11,112 bases of DNA from Lactifluus volemus (Eukaryota; Basidiomycota; Agaricomycetes; Russulales; Russulaceae): positions 1 through 11,112 of the forward strand of contig WTXI01000617.1 of assembly GCA_022376515.1 (NCBI GenBank), read 5' to 3'. The notes under the pieces were generated by a model that saw only the letters and a list, made by a program, of their open reading frames with translations, was not told the origin of the DNA and ran no database searches. Positions 7,495 to 11,112 of this stretch are shown here, piece by piece. The translations under genes were made by a program, and so were the position numbers. Position 1 is the first letter of the stretch. Each line of letters opens with the position of its first letter.

Positions 7495-9020
7495 ACTCTC
7501 AACGAACTGAGCCAAGTTTGGAGGCTAGCCAGTTTAGGAACAGCACTCAGTGAGCTCCCGGCCCGGACAAAAACTTTCGACGACATCCTATCCTCATCTC
7601 CCATCCCCAGTTTCTTCGAGTACACTGTTAAAGGTATCACGCATCGCTGTCTCAAGCCATACATGCGAGTCTCCAAATCGATGTTTTACGCGCACCTTTC
7701 CAGGCTGGATTGCATATAACGACAAGATGATCCGCCTCACCGAATGTCAAGCTTCCGACTTTTGGTCTCCGCCCAATAGTGGCTCTCACCCAGTCTCAAC
7801 ACTTCTCACCACTGAGATGTGCTCAGGTGTGCGTGCATCATTCTGCTCTGATAATCTACGCCCCGTTGTCTGAGATATAACTGTACTGTTCTTCGCACAG
7901 ACTATACTCAATGCGCGGAAACTCGAAGCCGAGCTCGAGCTAGTGGTCACGTCGTTATCCAAATGGTCAACTCAAACGAGGGGTACTGCACGATCAGCTC
8001 CGTCGATACTAATTTGGCCAGCATCATCGTCGTCTTGTCTCCAACGTCCGCCATTTTTTTGGCTGTATTCCGTGCTGAGGATGTGCCTGCAATCTGATCC
8101 CGCAACTTGAACAGAGTGACGAAATACGAGAACGAAGCAAGATGTCGTCGCCGCATCACCTTTTGCGCTACATCGACTGGAACTTGCTCCGCATACAAGC
8201 GCGTCAGTTACGTCTGGTACGCTGCATTCCTTCTTCCCTGCCATGTATGCGCATCATGGTTGATGATACGGCAGAATTTGGCTAGCCCGAGAGCTCGGCT
8301 CCATAGATCTTGCCGCTTGCTTGACACAAGCCGAGTAACGCTGACTGGCCCCCATCACCATGCATCGCCGGATCCCTTCGCGCCAGCGATCGCATCCCCT
8401 TCAATCGACACTGCGGCGGTCCTATGCGCACCGCGGCTTCCCAAGAAGCCGTTAATCGCAACTTTGAGCGACCGAACTTCGATGGCGCCGAAATTGAAAT
8501 GGAGAAGACGACTCATGTAGATCTGACGGCAGAAGGGGACATTTCCATGCTCTCTGTGGAACCATCTGTAGATGCATATGCAGCGTGGACTCGTTGAATA
8601 TCGCCTCGCCTTCACGTCCACGCGCACGTCCTCATGTTCCGCTCGAATGTCGTTCCAAAACCATGGCCTGCGAACTGGCCGCTGAAGGCCGGTCCGCCAC
8701 CCTTCTTCGACCGCACCAGCACCGACGACACGACGACAACGGAAGAAATGCGGTAGAGGAATGCACGCTCATCCTTGGAGCAGCCGGGTGGCAATCTGGT
8801 TCTGTGTTCACAGGTGACATCGCAATGGCAGAAAGTGGCGAGTCGAATTCGGCGGCGGAAACTGACAAGCAGCGACAGCGCGTGGCCAAGCGTAGACGGC
8901 AGCGAGAGCAACTGAGCGAGTCGTTGTCTGGCTCTGGAAATGGTGACGGTGATGGAACAGGCAATTCGTTACGCTCGTGGAATGGCCCTGCTGGTGGCGC
9001 GCGCTGTTGAGGGTTATTAA
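7495..9020 (+). pseudogene. Unrecognised coding-like region, frames broken
   Basis: I do not recognise this gene. Protein-like stretches on + are: 7495-7716, one open frame containing ELSQVWRLASLGTALSELPA, TKTFDDILSSSPIPSFFEYT and RVSKSMFYAHLSRLD; 7901-8107, following a GCACAG acceptor-like site at 7900, with ILNARKLEAELELVVTSLSK; near 8148, SSPHHLLRYIDWNLLRIQAR; near 8450-8590, RNFERPNFDGAEIEMEKTTH; and near 8850-9010, a basic stretch KQRQRVAKRRRQREQ that could be a nuclear localisation signal, followed by a Gly/Asp-rich end. Stop is TGA 9008-9010 or TAA 9018-9020, depending on frame. Frames change repeatedly, as in the flanking genes. It may be one gene or remains of two. The first two stretches are the most convincing. 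Confidence 0.4.
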
Positions 9021-9645
9021 GACTTTGACATGGCCATTATCACTGCAAAGCGAGAAGTTTCAGTTACATTTTTGATCAAGGATTCCGCACAATCTTATCT
9101 TATCTTAGTCCAATTTACCGCGTTTCCAAATACGCCAGCTAAATTTTGATTTTTCTTGTTCCAAGTTCTTGTCCAAGTTATTACTATACATCCATCGCCA
9201 CCAATCTCACACATTCTTGTTTTACGTATCTTCGCAGTGTTCTGTATTGACTGGTGGAATATTTGAAGTTTAGTAACATGACCGGTGAAAAACGGGAATG
9301 TTATGTTCGTATCAGAGCAGGTACAACGGGCACTATGTCTTCACCAAGGTACATGTATTCATCGAGATGTGTACCTGTGCCGCGATATGACGCTCTTGGA
9401 ATCCAGTGCTTCCAAGCTGCCTCTGGCACCCACCCCCCTCCCGAGCAAGTCTCTCGCGTCGTTTAGCCCTTCCCTCCTCTCGTTCTTCACCCTGGTATTT
9501 CTCTGGTGGGTTATCGTATAAGTACAACAAATCATTCTCAATAAATAGACTCGAACTGGACGAAGACTCGGATTTACAGTAAACGAAAAAATGGCGTACA
9601 ACTGATTTGTTCCTATAACCTGTGATCATGTACTGCAGCCCAATT
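9021..9645. other. Intergenic, AT-rich, no supported gene
   Basis: Low-complexity AT-rich sequence with a short CTTATCTTATCTTAG run near 9094-9108. Open frames here are either very short or read-through beyond the likely - strand NWD stop. It probably contains the 3' flanks of two convergent genes. Confidence 0.5.
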
Positions 9646-10935
9646 TCAAGTTGATCCGTGCACAAAATTCGAGAGATCAAGCCGGTTGCCTGTTTGCCTG
9701 AAATCCAGACAGTACTAGGTTCAAAATGACACGGCCGGTGAAGCACAGGGATCCAAAATAGAAGTTCACCGTCCTTCCCACATACCCAACCATCATCATT
9801 CATAAAGAATTGGTCCAAAGCATGAATATTTTCCGTTGCAATCTTCTCCACACGAATTTCACCATCGTACGAGCCTGAGACAAGGTACTCTCCGCATGGT
9901 GAGAATGCGACATACTGGATGTCATCTGTGCGTCCAGTAAATCGGATTGCTCTGACATCTCCGGTTGCGGCATCCCACACCCGAATACTATCGTCGTGCG
10001 AGACCGATGCGATGCGACGCCTGTCATGTGAGAATACAACAGACGTGACCCATTCGGTATGTCCAGTAAACGGGCCCGCTATGAGCTCTCCTGTTGCGAC
10101 ATCCCACACCTCAAATGTGTTATCGTGCGAGGATGCGATGCGCTGTCCATCATGCGAGAGTGCAACACATTTGGCTAAATGTGTGTCTTCAGTGATGGGG
10201 CATGCTACGATCTCTCCTGTTGCGGGATGCCACACACAAATCTTGTGATCGATCGAGGCCGATGCAATGATCTGCCCGTTGGGCGAGAATGCAACAGATC
10301 TGAGCGAATCTGTGGGTGCAGTGAACGGGCCTGCTACGACCTCTCCTGTAGTGGCATCCCACACCCGAATCGTGCGATGCGCTGTCCATCAGGAGAGAAT
10401 GCGACAGAACGGGCCGATTTGGTGTATCCGGTAAATGGATCCGTTACGATGTCCCCTGTTGCAGCATCCCACATACGAACTGTGTGATCGCACAGGCCGA
10501 TGCAGTGCGATGGCCGTCAGGCGATCGTCGACATAATCTGTGTGTCCAGTAATGGGGCCCGCTTGGAGCTCTCCTGTCGCAGCATCCCACACTCGAATCG
10601 AGTGATCGAACGTGGCTGATGCGATGCGGTTCCCGTCAGGCGAGAATGCAATAGATTTGACCGTTAACTTGTCTCGAGTAACTGGGTGCGCTGTGAACTC
10701 TCTCCTGCGGAGGCATCCCACAAACAAATCGGGAAATCTTCCGAGGCCGATGCGATGCGATTCCCGTCCGGCGAGAATGCAACCGAGCGGACCCAAAATG
10801 TGTGTCCAGTAAATGCATCCCACACACGAATAGTGTGATCATAAGAGGCCGATGCGATGGGATGTCCGTCAGGCGAGAATGAAATAGAATTGACCGACTC
10901 TGTGTGTCCAGTAAATGAAAATTACTCACCACCAT
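9646..10935 (-). CDS. C-terminal WD40 part of a second NWD-family protein, broken in its upstream half
   Basis: Reading right to left there are about nine WD40 units with cores such as [20 protein letters not shown] and [15 protein letters not shown], then the NWD tail [20 protein letters not shown] and [15 protein letters not shown] Trp positions give spacings of 129, 126, 129 and 129 bp in the C-terminal half (10232 to about 9846), an intact frame from 10364. Upstream spacings are 102, 131, 118 and 110 bp, so blocks are missing and the frame breaks. Units differ much more from each other than those of the + gene, so this array is older or less homogenised. After GKQATG one base appears to be missing (9680/9681); restoring frame gives [11 protein letters not shown] and a stop at 9646-9648, whereas the typed frame runs on to 9333. 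No NACHT domain is within the window on this strand; it may lie further right. Confidence 0.8.
9841..10914 (-). repeat. Diverged WD40 repeat array
   Basis: Nine units located by their VWD codons (complement of TGG at about 10820, 10718, 10587, 10469, 10359, 10230, 10104 and 9975, plus a degenerate last one near 9846 where Trp is Glu). The first unit lacks 27 bp in frame, fusing VWDA directly to FTGH at about 10817. Confidence 0.8.
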
Positions 10936-11112
10936 TTGCTAACCAGTCAAATGACCAAGTAAAAGGATCTCTCCGTCGTCGCTTGGATGGCATCCCAACT
11001 TGTGTCAGGTAAAGTTGCGCGAGCCCGAGGAGTTTCCTCTGCCATCTTGGTGGAACAATAGTCGAGGAAAGTAAGCGGGTCATCCGATGGACGTGACCTC
11101 CTTTCGGCCTGG
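10936..11112 (-). other. Segment upstream of the - strand WD40 units, partial
   Basis: On the - strand 11111 to 10950 is open without a stop and contains an ATG at 11045-11043 (MAEETPRARATLPDTSWDAI). The SWDAI..TT part vaguely recalls a degenerate WD unit. It ends at TGA 10949-10947, just before the first clear repeat. A GGTGAGTAA donor-like site lies at about 10928. It could be a short leader exon or the rest of a broken WD unit. Confidence 0.3.

Noticed and set aside
7947..8198. 83-aa open frame on the - strand with a natural-looking composition
   Set aside because: It overlaps + strand stretches that follow an acceptor-like site, lacks a partner exon or recognised motif, and could be an antisense shadow. 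Kept only as a possibility.
9333..9645. Ser- and Glu-rich C-terminal extension of the - strand WD protein
   Set aside because: Family similarity continues in another frame after 9681 and stops at 9646; the extension is read-through after a missing base and is low-complexity AT-rich flank.

Overview
The window looks like Agaricomycete (mushroom-forming basidiomycete) nuclear DNA. It holds short 48-72 bp GT..AG introns, NACHT-WD40 (NWD) NLR-like genes with tandem WD40 repeats, and a eukaryotic condensin gene. No bacterial operon structure, tRNA, rRNA or recognisable transposon was seen.

Layout: (1) Positions 1-4221, + strand, hold an NWD gene cut by the left edge. It has a helical N-terminal part, a NACHT NTPase core, a helical linker, about 14-15 nearly identical WD40 repeats and a conserved C-terminal tail ending at 4221. 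(2) 4222-4584 is intergenic and carries four MCB/E2F-like ACGCG elements just upstream of the next start. (3) 4585-7361, + strand, is condensin complex subunit 1 (Cnd1/Ycs4/CAP-D2 family) with several recognisable introns. It lacks a large middle block and its C-terminal third. (4) 7362-9020 is coding-like sequence of an unrecognised + strand gene in broken frames. (5) 9021-9645 is mostly non-coding. (6) 9646-11112, - strand, is the C-terminal WD40 part of a second, more diverged NWD protein. The two NWD genes are tail-to-tail around the condensin locus.

All three recognisable genes are interrupted, and the pattern is unusual. Nearly every frameshift I could place is a loss of bases. In the repeat array the losses fall on the codons that differ between repeat units. 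In single-copy coding sequence many fall on third or synonymous positions. This fits polymorphic or ambiguous bases having been dropped when the sequence was built (for example from a heterozygous dikaryon) at least as well as true pseudogenes. Against a pure artefact, several in-frame stops are substitutions consistent with C-to-T, one splice donor is lost, some indels are shared by neighbouring repeat units, and hundreds of condensin codons are absent.

NWD proteins are candidates for fungal non-self recognition. Condensin subunit 1 is an essential mitotic protein with no known functional link to them. I see no convincing new multi-gene system. The best leads are the base-dropout pattern, the hypervariable repeat array and the MCB cluster.
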